Assembly (NCBI RefSeq): GCF_024170285.1 | Contig: NZ_JALJXV010000002.1 | Coordinates: forward strand, 1 to 64,000 | DNA: 64,000 nucleotides | Reading direction: 5' to 3' | DNA from: Natronocella acetinitrilica | GTDB lineage: Bacteria > Pseudomonadota > Gammaproteobacteria > Nitrococcales > Aquisalimonadaceae | Shown: positions 35,387 to 44,368 of the stretch, one piece after another | Layout: each line of letters starts with the position of its first letter | Numbering within the stretch: the first letter of the stretch is position 1 | Position numbers and translations under genes: made by a program | The notes under the pieces: model-generated | What the model saw: only the letters and a program-made list of their open reading frames with translations | Databases searched by the model: none | What the model was told of the DNA's origin: nothing

Positions 35387-36037
35387 GTGCCGGTGTCCAG
35401 CGGCGACAAGTTTCTGAAGGTAGCCCGATCGGCGGCCCTCACGGGCATCATCGGGTTGGTTGCGGTCTCCACTTACCTCGGTAAACCCTCGCAAGCGACC
35501 AGTGATCCACGCCCGCCCCCTGATCTCACTCCGAGCTATGCATTGACCCTATCCGACGACAACCAGACGGTGGAACTGAGCGGTCGAATTGATTTCGGTG
35601 CAACGGCACACCTGTCTTATCTGCTGGAACACATGCCCGAGGTCACCCTGATCCGCCTCAGCAGTGGTGGCGGCCAGATTGCCGAGGCTCGGGGCCTCGC
35701 GAAGGTCGTAGAGAGACTGGCGTTAGCCACAACCGTGGCCGAGGAGTGTTCCTCCGCTTGCACACTGGTGTTCGTGGCGGGGCAGCAGCGTCACGTGGAA
35801 TCCGGGGCACGGCTGGGTTTCCACCGCTACAGTGTGCGCTCGGCTACTGCCGCTCAGTACATCGACCCAGCCCGGGAAATTGCCAGGGACATGACCCTGT
35901 TCCGTCGCGCGAATGTAAAGGAAGCCTTCCTGACCCAGATCCTGGATACGCCGGCGGAGAGCATGTGGTATCCAAGCCGCGGCGAACTGTTGGCGGCCGG
36001 GATGATTGATCCCCAGCCTTCTGACCTGCGCAACTAA
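35387..36037 (+). CDS. ClpP-like periplasmic/membrane-anchored protein
   Basis: A 216-residue protein with an N-terminal hydrophobic anchor or signal (about residues 12-30), followed by a ClpP/crotonase-like domain of the predicted periplasmic protease type (COG3904). The oxyanion-loop region is LSSGGGQIAEA and the candidate nucleophile lies in EECSSACTLVFVAG. A later LGFHRY motif supplies a possible His. Translation starts at GTG 35387 with AAGG upstream; GTG 35393 is also possible. It is convergent with the DUF6505 gene. Its substrate is unknown and proteolysis is unproven. Confidence 0.7.
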   Translation: MPVSSGDKFLKVARSAALTGIIGLVAVSTYLGKPSQATSDPRPPPDLTPSYALTLSDDNQTVELSGRIDFGATAHLSYLLEHMPEVTLIRLSSGGGQIAEARGLAKVVERLALATTVAEECSSACTLVFVAGQQRHVESGARLGFHRYSVRSATAAQYIDPAREIARDMTLFRRANVKEAFLTQILDTPAESMWYPSRGELLAAGMIDPQPSDLRN

Positions 36038-36522
36038 CCCTCTTCCTCGATTTTCCAGATCTTGACCTCGGTACCCTGCCAGTTGGCCTGGGGTTTCACC
36101 ACCTTGAAGGCTTCGTGAATGCCTTCCTCATCCACCGCCCGCTCCAAGGCGAGCAGGGTGTTCACCTCGTGTTCACACAGACTGACGGCATACTCGGCCT
36201 CTTCGCGGGCGAACGGTAAGGCGGATTCCAGATCCGGGGCGCCGTAGGCATCAACGAAATGATGGGCCAGGCGTTCGATGACGCTCTTGTACTCCTGTTT
36301 GGACATCTCGGCGACAGTCACAACGGTGGCGACGCCGAAACTTTCCACGCCCAGGAAACCATGCCGAAAGGCCTGCTTGCGCTTACCCTCCAGGTTGACC
36401 GGATCCTCATCGGAAAACGTATAGACGAAACTACCGGGAACGGCGGGTTCACCCACCTGCGCCGCAAGCTCGTAGACATGCTCGTCGGTGTCGTCCAGTC
36501 GGGCGACTCGTGGAAACTTCAT
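36034..36522 (-). CDS. DUF6505-like protein of the formate dehydrogenase locus
   Basis: A 162-residue soluble protein, acidic, with no signal peptide or metal motif. The start FPRVARLDDTDEHVYELAA and the VYTFSDEDP segment match the DUF6505 family, which I recall as a neighbour of formate dehydrogenase genes. AAGGAG lies 7 bases before ATG 36522. A rho-independent terminator separates it from the fdh gamma gene, so it is expressed by read-through or from its own promoter. Its function is unknown. It overlaps the convergent ClpP-like gene by 4 bases. Confidence 0.72.
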   Translation of the reverse strand: MKFPRVARLDDTDEHVYELAAQVGEPAVPGSFVYTFSDEDPVNLEGKRKQAFRHGFLGVESFGVATVVTVAEMSKQEYKSVIERLAHHFVDAYGAPDLESALPFAREEAEYAVSLCEHEVNTLLALERAVDEEGIHEAFKVVKPQANWQGTEVKIWKIEEEG

Positions 36523-36562
36523 GCAGCAACTCCTTGGCGGAGCATTCCGGGTTCAGCGAATC

Positions 36563-36593
36563 AAAAAGGGACGACAGGTTACCCTGTCGTCCC
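36563..36593 (-). terminator. rho-independent terminator of the formate dehydrogenase operon
   Basis: Read on the minus strand: an 11-bp perfect stem (GGGACGACAGG with CCTGTCGTCCC) and a 4-base loop, followed directly by TTTTT. It lies 27 bases after the fdh gamma stop. This is the clearest intrinsic terminator in the window. Confidence 0.88.
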
Positions 36594-36619
36594 TGGTGGA
36601 ACCAGCGTGCCGGACGCGT

Positions 36620-37729
36620 CTAGTGTCCGGGCTGTCCCGCAGCGCCTGCCGGCGGCAGACCCTGCTTCTGACGACGCAGTTCTTCCTCGGAGACCGGCTT
36701 CTCACCCTTGGCCATCAGATCTTCGTACCACAGATCGTGGTGCTGCTTGGCCCAGTTGGTGTCCACACGTCCCCGGGTCATGCCTTCCAGAGCACCTTCA
36801 GTTCCGGCAGTGCCGATGTAGGCATGCCCGAAGAAGAGGGCGATCCAGACGAGCGACGCGATGGCATGCACAACCTGCGACCAGGCCATGATTTCACGGG
36901 TCTGGAAGCCAAGGTTGGGGAACAACAGGATGGATCCGGAAATGATCACGACCAGACCCAGGGTGAACACGCCCCCCCAGAACCAGACCTTTTCACCACC
37001 GTTCATCTTGCCGGCCGACGGATGCTTTCCGCCAATGATGCCCCCACCCTGCTTGAACCACTGCAGATCGGTCTTGTTGGGAATGTTGTGCTTTACCCAA
37101 AGGACGATCATGGCCAGAACACCGACCGAGAAAGCCGGGCCCACTGCGTTATGGACGTTGTAGGCAAGCTGCGCATAGGCTGCAAACCCGGAATGCCCGA
37201 ACACCGGAATCAGTACATAGCGCCCGAACAGCAGGCTCAAGCCGGTAATCGCCAGGACAATGAAACTCAGGGCTGTGAACCAGTGAAGGAACCGCTCATA
37301 CGCCTTCCAGCGCACGACGGTCATCCCGGAACGTCCGCCCTCGATCTTGACCCGCCCGTTTATGACGAAGAACAGGCTGATCAGTGCCAACACGACCACC
37401 AGCGCCCAACCCCCATAAGTCACCATGGGGCCTGTGCGGATCTGCCGCCAGTTTTCACCGACGTTGCTGATCATCGTATTGGTCACGTAGGGGCCTGTCT
37501 GGGTAGTGAAGCCACCCTCCCCCACGCGGGCATCCCGCCACATGTCCGAACGAGGATTGGTTGCCCGATCCTCGGCAAAGTCGCGGTCGGGACCATAAAC
37601 CGCACTGGCATGTGCGGCCAGATAGCCCATCGACGGAAGCGCAATTGCCAGCGCGATGATGGCAAGCAGGCTCCACATCATTGCCCGCCATCTACGCTGA
37701 CCCTTCGCGGATGCTGATTGCGAACTCAT
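36620..37729 (-). CDS. formate dehydrogenase gamma subunit (cytochrome b556)
   Basis: A 369-residue membrane cytochrome. An N-terminal helix (about 14-35) is followed by a periplasmic segment (TQTGPYVTNTMISNVGENW), then four helices of the FdnI/FdoI-like core. Haem-ligand candidates are His residues in YERFLHWFTALSF, AYNVHNAVGP and VVHAIASLVW. The C-terminal tail is cytoplasmic and ends in a Pro/Gly-rich stretch. It anchors the alpha-beta dimer to the periplasmic face and passes electrons to quinone. It is the last gene before the terminator. Confidence 0.93.
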   Translation of the reverse strand: MSSQSASAKGQRRWRAMMWSLLAIIALAIALPSMGYLAAHASAVYGPDRDFAEDRATNPRSDMWRDARVGEGGFTTQTGPYVTNTMISNVGENWRQIRTGPMVTYGGWALVVVLALISLFFVINGRVKIEGGRSGMTVVRWKAYERFLHWFTALSFIVLAITGLSLLFGRYVLIPVFGHSGFAAYAQLAYNVHNAVGPAFSVGVLAMIVLWVKHNIPNKTDLQWFKQGGGIIGGKHPSAGKMNGGEKVWFWGGVFTLGLVVIISGSILLFPNLGFQTREIMAWSQVVHAIASLVWIALFFGHAYIGTAGTEGALEGMTRGRVDTNWAKQHHDLWYEDLMAKGEKPVSEEELRRQKQGLPPAGAAGQPGH

Positions 37730-37743
37730 AGGCGTCTCCTCGC

Positions 37744-37932
37744 TTAACGATCTGTCTGACCGGAAGCCCGGTCACGCAAATCGCTAGTACGGGCCTGCAC
37801 CGCTTCTTCTGTTGCGCTTTCATCATGCTTGCCCTTGTAGACACCGGGCTCATACATGGTGACGTCGCCACATGCGGTTAGCAGGAACAGGCTGCCCGCC
37901 CCAAACAGGGCGAGAAAGCTCTTCTTAGGCAT
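37744..37932 (-). CDS. small lipoprotein in the formate dehydrogenase operon
   Basis: A 62-residue lipoprotein: a signal peptide with lipobox LLTAC (Cys21), then a short mature chain (GDVTMYEPGVYKGKHDE). The start is ATG 37932 with GAGGAG upstream. Similar tiny lipoproteins sit between the beta and gamma genes of this FDH type. It may help assemble or hold the complex at the membrane; the role is unknown. The residue after Cys is Gly, so no inner-membrane retention signal is evident. Confidence 0.75.
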   Translation of the reverse strand: MPKKSFLALFGAGSLFLLTACGDVTMYEPGVYKGKHDESATEEAVQARTSDLRDRASGQTDR

Positions 37933-38012
37933 GTTCTTACGCTCCTCTATGGTGTTTTCATATTTGCCGGAACGACGCTCGGGGGCGCATGACGCGCCCC
38001 CGAACCATGCCA

Positions 38013-38603
38013 TCAGGCATCCTGCCCGTAAGCAGCCTGCCAGCCCCAGGTCTGCGGCCGACCACCACGGGTCATGACCCGCTTGCGGTAGATGTCAGCG
38101 ACGATGTCGCCATCACCGGCCAGCAGTGCCTTGGTTGCGCACATTTCGGCACACAGCGGCAGCTTGCCTTCGGCCACACGGTTGGTGCCGTACTTGGTGA
38201 GTTCGGCCTGCGAACCCGCCGTTTCCGGACCACCGGCGCAGAAGGTGCACTTGTCCATCTTGCCGCGAACACCAAATGCGGTCTGCTGCGGATACTGCGG
38301 CGCTCCGAACGGGCAGGCGTAGAAGCAGTAGCCACAACCGATGCACAGATCCTTGTCGTGCAGCACGATGCCATCCGCAGTGGTGTAGAAGCAGTCCACG
38401 GGGCAGACAGCAGCACACGGTGCATCTGTGCAGTGCATGCAGGCCACGGAGACAGACTTCTCGCCAGGCCGGCCATCGTTCATCACGATGACGCGGCGAC
38501 GATTGACGCCCCAGGGCACTTCATGCTCGTTCTTACACGCGGTCACGCACGCCTGACACTCGATGCAGCGTTCCGCGTCACAGAGAAACTTCATTCTCGC
38601 CAT
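38013..38603 (-). CDS. formate dehydrogenase beta subunit (4Fe-4S, FDH3 type)
   Basis: A 196-residue iron-sulfur protein with four Cys clusters: CIECQACVTAC, CMHCTDAPCAAVCP, CIGCGYCFYACP and CTFC...CAEMC. It carries electrons from the catalytic subunit to the cytochrome b. It lacks its own signal, so export must be by hitchhiking on the Tat signal of the alpha subunit. It lacks the C-terminal membrane helix of FdnH/FdoH, as in the shorter FDH3-type subunits. The gene follows the alpha gene by 24 bases. Confidence 0.94.
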   Translation of the reverse strand: MARMKFLCDAERCIECQACVTACKNEHEVPWGVNRRRVIVMNDGRPGEKSVSVACMHCTDAPCAAVCPVDCFYTTADGIVLHDKDLCIGCGYCFYACPFGAPQYPQQTAFGVRGKMDKCTFCAGGPETAGSQAELTKYGTNRVAEGKLPLCAEMCATKALLAGDGDIVADIYRKRVMTRGGRPQTWGWQAAYGQDA

Positions 38604-38627
38604 GACGGCTCTCCTCTCAATGCGTTA

Positions 38628-41507
38628 TCAGGCGGGGATGACCCGGCAAAGCGTGGTCTTGGTTTCCTGCATCATCGTAACGGCGTCGTAACCGTACGTG
38701 GTCGCGGTGTTGGTAGATTCACCACGCACGTAAGGAGCGGCACCGTCAGGATACTTGCTGAGCAGGTCCTGACCCTGGAAATGACCACCGAAGTGGAACG
38801 GCGTGAACACCGTGCCGCGACCCACGCGGTTGGTCACCATTGCCTTGATACGGATACGTCCACCCTCCGGGCCTTCCAGCCAGACCGTCTGGCCATCTCG
38901 TACGCCGGCGTCGTTGGCATCTGCAGGGTTGATCTCGACGAACATGTCCTGCTTCAGCTCAGCGAGCCACGGGTTGGAACGGGTTTCTTCACCACCGCCC
39001 TCATACTCGACCAGTCGGCCGGAGGTATGAACCAGCGGGAACTCACGGCTATAGTCGCGAGCCTGGACGGACTTCCACCGCGTGGGCAGGCGGTAGAACA
39101 CCGCACGGTCCTCGTAGGTGGGGTAATCCTCGACCAGGTCGTACCGCGGCGTGTAGAGCGGTTCACGGTGAATCGGCACACCGTCCGGGAAGTTCCAGAC
39201 GTGGGCACGCGCCTTGGCGTTACCGAACGGGTGACAGCCGTGCTTCATGGCGACCCGGATGATGCCGCCGGACAGGTCGGTGGTCCAGGCACGGCCTTCG
39301 GCCATTTCCTTTTCCTCGTCAGTCAGGTCATCCCACCAACCCAGCTGCTTCAGCATCTCGGAGTCGAACTGCGGATAACCGCCCTCAATCTCCGCACCCT
39401 TCGACCAGGAATCCTCGGCCAGCAGGGTTTCACCGTCGCGCTCGGTCCCGAAATTGGCGCGGAAGTTGCCGCCACCGTCCAGGACATGCCGGCTGGTGTT
39501 GTACAGCACGTGCGTGCCGGGGTGCTTCATTTCCGGCGTGCCGTAACACGGCCACGGCAGGCAGTAGGTTTCACCGTCCAGCGGTCCACCTTCGGCCTTC
39601 AGGGTCACCACGTCGAAGTGACGCTGGTTGGCCATGTGCTCCTTGATACGCTCCGGGCTCTGGCCGGTGTAACCGATGGACCAGGTGCCCCGGTTGATTT
39701 CGCGCAGCACACTTTCAGGCACCGGCATGTTGTCCCGCACTTCGATGTTCTTGAACATCTCATCGGCGAAACCAAGCTTGGTTGCCAGACGGTAGGCAAG
39801 TTCGGCATCCGTCTTGTGCTCATACAGCGGCTCGATGACTTTTTCCCGCCACTGGATGGAACGGTTGGACGCCGTCACCGAACCGGCTTGCTCGAACTGC
39901 GTGGCAATCGGCAGCAGGTAGGTGTTGTTCTTCCGGTCATGCAGCACGGCGCTGACCGTGGGGTACGGGTCGGCAATGACCAGAAGATCCAGCATCTCGA
40001 AGGCCCGCTTCATTTCCGGACCACGGGTCTGGGAGTTCGGGGCATGGCCCCAGAACATCGCCGCGCGGATATTGTCCTTCTGCGCGATGTTGTCCGGATC
40101 TTCCAGTACGCCGTCGACCCAGCGCGAGACGGTGATGCCACCGGTGTTCATGTTCTGAACCGTGCCGCCCCGGCCATCGTCGTACTCGGCCTGGTCGAAG
40201 CGGTTCTTCAGCCACTCGTAGTCCACATCCCAGACGCGGCACCAGTGCTGCCAACCGCCTTCGGCGATCGGGTAGTAGCCCGGCAGGTTGTCGGGGTTCG
40301 GACCCACGTCGGTCGCGCCCTGCACGTTGTCATGGCCGCGGAAGATGTTGGCACCACCACCGTCGACACCGATGTTGCCCAGTGCCAGCTGCAGGCAGTT
40401 GTACGCCCGAACGTAGTTGCTGCCGATGGTGTGCTGGGTACCACCCATGCACCAGACGAAGGTGCCCGGACGGTTGTCCGCCATGGTTTTGGCGATGTCG
40501 TAAATGGCCTCTTCGCCTACACCCGTGACCCGCTCGACTTCATCCGGCGTCCACTTGGCAACTTCCTCCCGAACACGGTCCATGCCGTAGACACGCTGGC
40601 GGATGTATTCCTTGTCTTCCCACTCGTTCTCGAAGACGTGCCACAGGATGCCCCACATCAGCGCCACGTCGGTGCCGGAGCGGAACCGAACGTAGGTGTC
40701 GGCGTGGGCGGCGGTGCGGGTGAAGCGCGGATCCATGACGACCAGCTTCGCACCCTGCTCCTTGGACCGCAGGATCATCTGCATGGCCACGGGGTGCGCT
40801 TCAGCGGCGTTGGAGCCGCACATGATGATGCACTTCGACTTGAGGATGTCGTTGTAGGAGTTCGTCTGCGCACCGTAACCCCAGGTGTTGGCCACACCGG
40901 CCACCGTGGTGGAGTGGCAGATACGCGCCTGGTGGTCACAGTTGTTGGAACCCCAGAAGGCGGCGAACTTGCGCTGCAGGTAGGCGCCTTCGTTGTTCGC
41001 CTTGGACGAACCGGCAAACCAGAATGCATCGGGGCCGGACTCCTCGCGAATCTGCAGGAGCTTGTCGCCGATCTCCTCGATGGCCTGATCCCAGCTGATG
41101 CGCTGCCAGCGACCGTCTACCATCTTCATCGGATACTTGATCCGGCGAGTACTGTGGCCGTGGTTACGCAGCGCCGCACCCTTGGCGCAATGCGCACCGA
41201 GGTTGATCGGACTGTCGAAAGCCGGCTCCTGACCGACCCAGACACCATTGTGAACTTCAGCAATGGTGCTGCAGCCCACGGAGCAGTGACCGCAGATGGT
41301 CTTCACCCGACGGACCTCGGACTCCGGAGCCACGCGCCGGGCCGCCTTGGCCTTGCGCACCATCGTCAGCGGCAGCGTGCCGGCAACAACGGCGCCACCC
41401 ACCGCAAGGCCGGAGCCCCGCAGGAAGGTACGACGGCCGATGGCCTTACCCAGCAGACCCGGCGCCGAGATGGCGGACGCCGAAGTGCTCTTCTTCATCA
41501 GTTTCAT
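38628..41507 (-). CDS. formate dehydrogenase alpha subunit (Mo/W-bisMGD, Cys active site)
   Basis: A 959-residue catalytic subunit. The Tat signal is RRTFLRG at residues 25-31 followed by a hydrophobic stretch. The N-terminal 4Fe-4S cluster uses Cys72, Cys75, Cys79 and Cys107 (GAHCAKGA gives the last). The metal ligand is Cys197 in DHQARICHS, encoded by TGC, so this is a cysteine and not a selenocysteine enzyme. MGD-binding motifs such as IIMCGSNAAEAHP and the C-terminal molydopterin dinucleotide domain are intact. It oxidises formate to CO2 in the periplasm. It is embedded between the Tat-target peptide and beta genes. Confidence 0.95.
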   Translation of the reverse strand: MKLMKKSTSASAISAPGLLGKAIGRRTFLRGSGLAVGGAVVAGTLPLTMVRKAKAARRVAPESEVRRVKTICGHCSVGCSTIAEVHNGVWVGQEPAFDSPINLGAHCAKGAALRNHGHSTRRIKYPMKMVDGRWQRISWDQAIEEIGDKLLQIREESGPDAFWFAGSSKANNEGAYLQRKFAAFWGSNNCDHQARICHSTTVAGVANTWGYGAQTNSYNDILKSKCIIMCGSNAAEAHPVAMQMILRSKEQGAKLVVMDPRFTRTAAHADTYVRFRSGTDVALMWGILWHVFENEWEDKEYIRQRVYGMDRVREEVAKWTPDEVERVTGVGEEAIYDIAKTMADNRPGTFVWCMGGTQHTIGSNYVRAYNCLQLALGNIGVDGGGANIFRGHDNVQGATDVGPNPDNLPGYYPIAEGGWQHWCRVWDVDYEWLKNRFDQAEYDDGRGGTVQNMNTGGITVSRWVDGVLEDPDNIAQKDNIRAAMFWGHAPNSQTRGPEMKRAFEMLDLLVIADPYPTVSAVLHDRKNNTYLLPIATQFEQAGSVTASNRSIQWREKVIEPLYEHKTDAELAYRLATKLGFADEMFKNIEVRDNMPVPESVLREINRGTWSIGYTGQSPERIKEHMANQRHFDVVTLKAEGGPLDGETYCLPWPCYGTPEMKHPGTHVLYNTSRHVLDGGGNFRANFGTERDGETLLAEDSWSKGAEIEGGYPQFDSEMLKQLGWWDDLTDEEKEMAEGRAWTTDLSGGIIRVAMKHGCHPFGNAKARAHVWNFPDGVPIHREPLYTPRYDLVEDYPTYEDRAVFYRLPTRWKSVQARDYSREFPLVHTSGRLVEYEGGGEETRSNPWLAELKQDMFVEINPADANDAGVRDGQTVWLEGPEGGRIRIKAMVTNRVGRGTVFTPFHFGGHFQGQDLLSKYPDGAAPYVRGESTNTATTYGYDAVTMMQETKTTLCRVIPA

Positions 41508-41560
41508 GGTGATCCTCCTCTACGGAAAGCGATCTCCTGACCATTGCCCGGAGGCAACGA

Positions 41561-41770
41561 TCAGAAGTCCGCCCTCGCGTAATAATCCCGAATATGCTGG
41601 GTCTCGTGGTAACCACGCACCTCGTCAGTCACTTCCGTTGAAGTGTCCTCGGGTGCAGCAGCTGCCGCAGTTCCCAACCCGGCCGTCACGGCGACTGCAC
41701 CACCCGTGGCAGCCATGGTCTTCAGGAACGTGCGCCGGGCTTCAAGGCCCGTCTTGTCCTGCTTTTTCAT
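41561..41770 (-). CDS. formate dehydrogenase region Tat-target peptide
   Basis: A 69-residue protein with a Tat signal (EARRTFLKTMAATGG) and a short mature tail (EVRGYHETQHIRDYYARADF). It matches the small 'formate dehydrogenase region TAT target' family found just upstream of fdh alpha genes. ATG 41770 has GAGGAG six bases upstream; a longer start at 41803 is less likely. Its role in assembly is not known. Confidence 0.85.
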   Translation of the reverse strand: MKKQDKTGLEARRTFLKTMAATGGAVAVTAGLGTAAAAAPEDTSTEVTDEVRGYHETQHIRDYYARADF

Positions 41771-41854
41771 CGCTGGCTCCTCCTCACCATGGTCATTACG
41801 CAATTGCTTACCCTCTCGAAAGAACTCCCTGCATAAACCAGACCGCCCTGTCCC

Positions 41855-42475
41855 TCAGGTCGGCATCGCAAAGTACCGCTGCTCCAGCCGGACAAACGCT
41901 TCTCCGAGACAACCGACCGCCTTGTAGAAACCGGCCGACGGCGCCTCCTGGAGTTCGTGGAAAAAGCGCCCCATCCAGCGGTGGATGTGACGCTCGAAAA
42001 ACTGCTTCTGCCACTCGAAGTCCACATCATCATCACCGATGACGACGGCCATGACTTCACAAATAGCCGCGACATGATCTTCTGGCTCGCTGACGCCCTT
42101 CTGGCGTTCGATGCCCAGGGCATCCATATCCTGCCGCAACAGGATCAACGGCCGCTCCATGAGCGAGCCGGTTTCAAACCAGGACGCATAAGGCGTGATC
42201 TCACCCCCGCCAACACCAATGAACACATCCTGGTATTCCTGATCAAGCGCCTGCCTCGAGGCGCGCTCTGCAGCGATGCGCAGCGTCGACCACGCATTGG
42301 CGATCTCGTCGCGATTGCGTTCGGCCGTTGTTTCGTCGATGCCTTTCAGCAGCGCCAGGATTTCATCCGACGGCGGCCCTGCGAGCAGATTGCCCAACAG
42401 GTTCCAGGTGCCAGCACGCAGCGCATCCGCACTGCGGTCCTCGGCTTCTGTCCTGGCAGTATCAGTTCCGGTCAT
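41855..42475 (-). CDS. TorD/DmsD-like molybdoenzyme chaperone
   Basis: A 206-residue all-helical chaperone of the TorD family. It shows the YQDVFIGVGGGEITPYASWF segment and, near the end, FFERHIHRWMGRFFHELQ, the usual E...H..W..fF.eL signature. Such proteins bind the Tat signal of a molybdoenzyme and hold the apo-enzyme until the cofactor is inserted. The client is most likely the formate dehydrogenase alpha subunit encoded downstream. Confidence 0.88.
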   Translation of the reverse strand: MTGTDTARTEAEDRSADALRAGTWNLLGNLLAGPPSDEILALLKGIDETTAERNRDEIANAWSTLRIAAERASRQALDQEYQDVFIGVGGGEITPYASWFETGSLMERPLILLRQDMDALGIERQKGVSEPEDHVAAICEVMAVVIGDDDVDFEWQKQFFERHIHRWMGRFFHELQEAPSAGFYKAVGCLGEAFVRLEQRYFAMPT

Positions 42476-42487
42476 TGATTCGACACC

Positions 42488-44206
42488 TCATTGCGGCCCA
42501 TACCACTTGGGCTTGGAGCCCGCTTCGAAATCATCCTTGAACAGGTCCACCACCCGGCAATCACCGCACATTTTCAGGCGGCGCAAGGCCTCATCACCCT
42601 GGAACATGTGGTGGCTGCCCAGCCGCTCGGTCATGCGATTGATCACACTAGGCGTGGCGAAGGGCTTGCCGCAGCTGATGCAGCGGAAAGGCTCTTCCTC
42701 GTTCAGCACGCGCAGTTGACGGCGCTCTTCGCGATCGTAGAGGAATCTCGGCTCAAGCTGGATCGCGTCCTCGGGGCAGGCCGTCTGGCACAAACCGCAC
42801 TGCACGCAAAGGTCTTCGACGAAACGAAGCTGCGGCTTGTCACCCGCATCGGTCAACGCCCGTGTCGGACAGACCTGTGGGCAGGACATGCAAAGCGTGC
42901 AGGCATCTTCATTTACCAACACCTGGCCAAACGGCGCACCCGATGGCAGAGCCACATTGTGCTGCTGCTCCGGCGCGTGCTCGAACAGATGGTCGATTGC
43001 AAGACGCAGCGTGCCGCGCTTCTCGTTGAATGTGTCGAACGTTGCAGGCGTCACCCCGAGACCATCGAAATCTGCCAGTGCGGCATGCGCGTCGGCGGCA
43101 TCATCAAGCCACCGCAACGCATCGGCGCCATACCCCATACCCGCAAGCAACGGCTGCGCATAGCTGATCTGCTCGCGCATCGCCCGACGAACCATGGGTG
43201 CAAGCTGCTCGGTATCGAGCAACACGACCTGCTCCGCCCCATAGGCGAATGCGGAAAACCACAGGTCCATGCCCGCTGCACCAACCTCGGCAACCCGCAC
43301 GGGAATGACGCGGTCAGGCAGTTCTGCGGCGATCCGGCGAAGACGCTCGACGCCTGCCTCTTCGTCGTGGAACAGCAGGATCGGCCGCTCACCGCCGGCT
43401 TCCCGATACGCCGCCAGCATCGCCTTGACCCGGGCAATCTGATCCCGCGGGCCCGGATACGCATAGATGATCGCGCCGGTGGGGCAGACACTTGTGCAGC
43501 TGCCACCGCCCTGGCACAGGTACGGATCGACCTCGATGGCATCACCAATCGAGCCGATGGCGCCGGTGGGGCAGGCATCGAGGCAGCGGGTACAGCCCGT
43601 CAGGCCGCTGTCGCCATGGGCGCAGATGTCAGGGTTGTAGTTGAAAAACTTGGGCTTTTCGAACTCCCCCGTCATTTCCGGAATTTCGTCGAGCGCCCGT
43701 TGCAGCCGCGGATCATCGTCGCCGACGGGGTAGTAACCAAACGGCGGCACCTCAAAACCAATGGCCGCTTCAGGCTGCAGATCAACGACCAGGTCGAAGT
43801 AGGGATGACCGGAATCATTCAGCTCCGAGATGTTGAGCGCTTCACCCTGCGCCGGTTGCAGATGAGCCACGAAATGCCCCAGGTGCCCCTGCAGGCTTGC
43901 CAGAGAACCCCGCAACACCACTACGGCGGGATCGTCGCGGACGGCCGCGAGTTCGGCGGACAGGGTGGCGGCGTCGGCCGTTACCACAACGGTAACGCGC
44001 AGATGCTTCTGCAGGCTGGCGGCCGCGGCCAATGCACCTTCTTCCGGCCCAACCACCAGCACATAACCCGCCGAGCGGTAGCCCACCAGCGAGGTTGGTT
44101 CAACGTCCACGGCAAGTGCCGCCTGCAATGCGGAATCGCGCGCCGCCGCGTTCTTGCCTGACGCCGGCAACGGCACACCCACATAGACGGAAAGGAACTC
44201 AGTCAT
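42488..44206 (-). CDS. polyferredoxin-like 4Fe-4S protein of the formate dehydrogenase locus
   Basis: A 572-residue soluble protein. Cys clusters are CTRCLDACP (about 203), CQGGGSCTSVCP (about 232), CTLCMSCPQVCP (about 437) and CVQCGLCQTACP (about 468). A separate CISCG...CGDC zinc-like pair lies at the C-terminus. Between the first and second ferredoxin pairs is a domain resembling the HdrA/MvhD-type electron-transfer segment (ILLFHDEEAG...VVLLDTEQL). It has no signal peptide. It is conserved in this FDH locus type, and may move electrons in cofactor or cluster assembly. The exact role is unknown. Confidence 0.87.
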   Translation of the reverse strand: MTEFLSVYVGVPLPASGKNAAARDSALQAALAVDVEPTSLVGYRSAGYVLVVGPEEGALAAAASLQKHLRVTVVVTADAATLSAELAAVRDDPAVVVLRGSLASLQGHLGHFVAHLQPAQGEALNISELNDSGHPYFDLVVDLQPEAAIGFEVPPFGYYPVGDDDPRLQRALDEIPEMTGEFEKPKFFNYNPDICAHGDSGLTGCTRCLDACPTGAIGSIGDAIEVDPYLCQGGGSCTSVCPTGAIIYAYPGPRDQIARVKAMLAAYREAGGERPILLFHDEEAGVERLRRIAAELPDRVIPVRVAEVGAAGMDLWFSAFAYGAEQVVLLDTEQLAPMVRRAMREQISYAQPLLAGMGYGADALRWLDDAADAHAALADFDGLGVTPATFDTFNEKRGTLRLAIDHLFEHAPEQQHNVALPSGAPFGQVLVNEDACTLCMSCPQVCPTRALTDAGDKPQLRFVEDLCVQCGLCQTACPEDAIQLEPRFLYDREERRQLRVLNEEEPFRCISCGKPFATPSVINRMTERLGSHHMFQGDEALRRLKMCGDCRVVDLFKDDFEAGSKPKWYGPQ

Positions 44207-44368
44207 GTCACCTCAGTCATTCTTAATGGCAGGTTCAGATGCGGGCGACCCGGACCTGCAACCTGCACCAAAGTTCTTGCAATATACGGGCCGGAAAAAT
44301 CCGACCATTCAGGCAGAAAACGGTAAAGCGTCTCGCACCGATCAAGTGCGCTGCGTCAATTCGCACCA

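Noticed and set aside
38628-41507. Selenocysteine formate dehydrogenase
   Set aside because: The metal-ligand codon is TGC, and no in-frame TGA interrupts the gene.
37989-41540. A very long plus-strand open frame (over 1180 codons) across the formate dehydrogenase region
   Set aside because: It lies opposite the fdh beta and alpha genes, which have complete motifs. It shows no family signature and is rich in His/Gly/Val/Arg, as expected of antisense frames in high-GC DNA.
42491-44161. Long plus-strand open frame opposite the polyferredoxin-like gene
   Set aside because: The minus-strand gene has four intact ferredoxin clusters; the plus frame has no domain.
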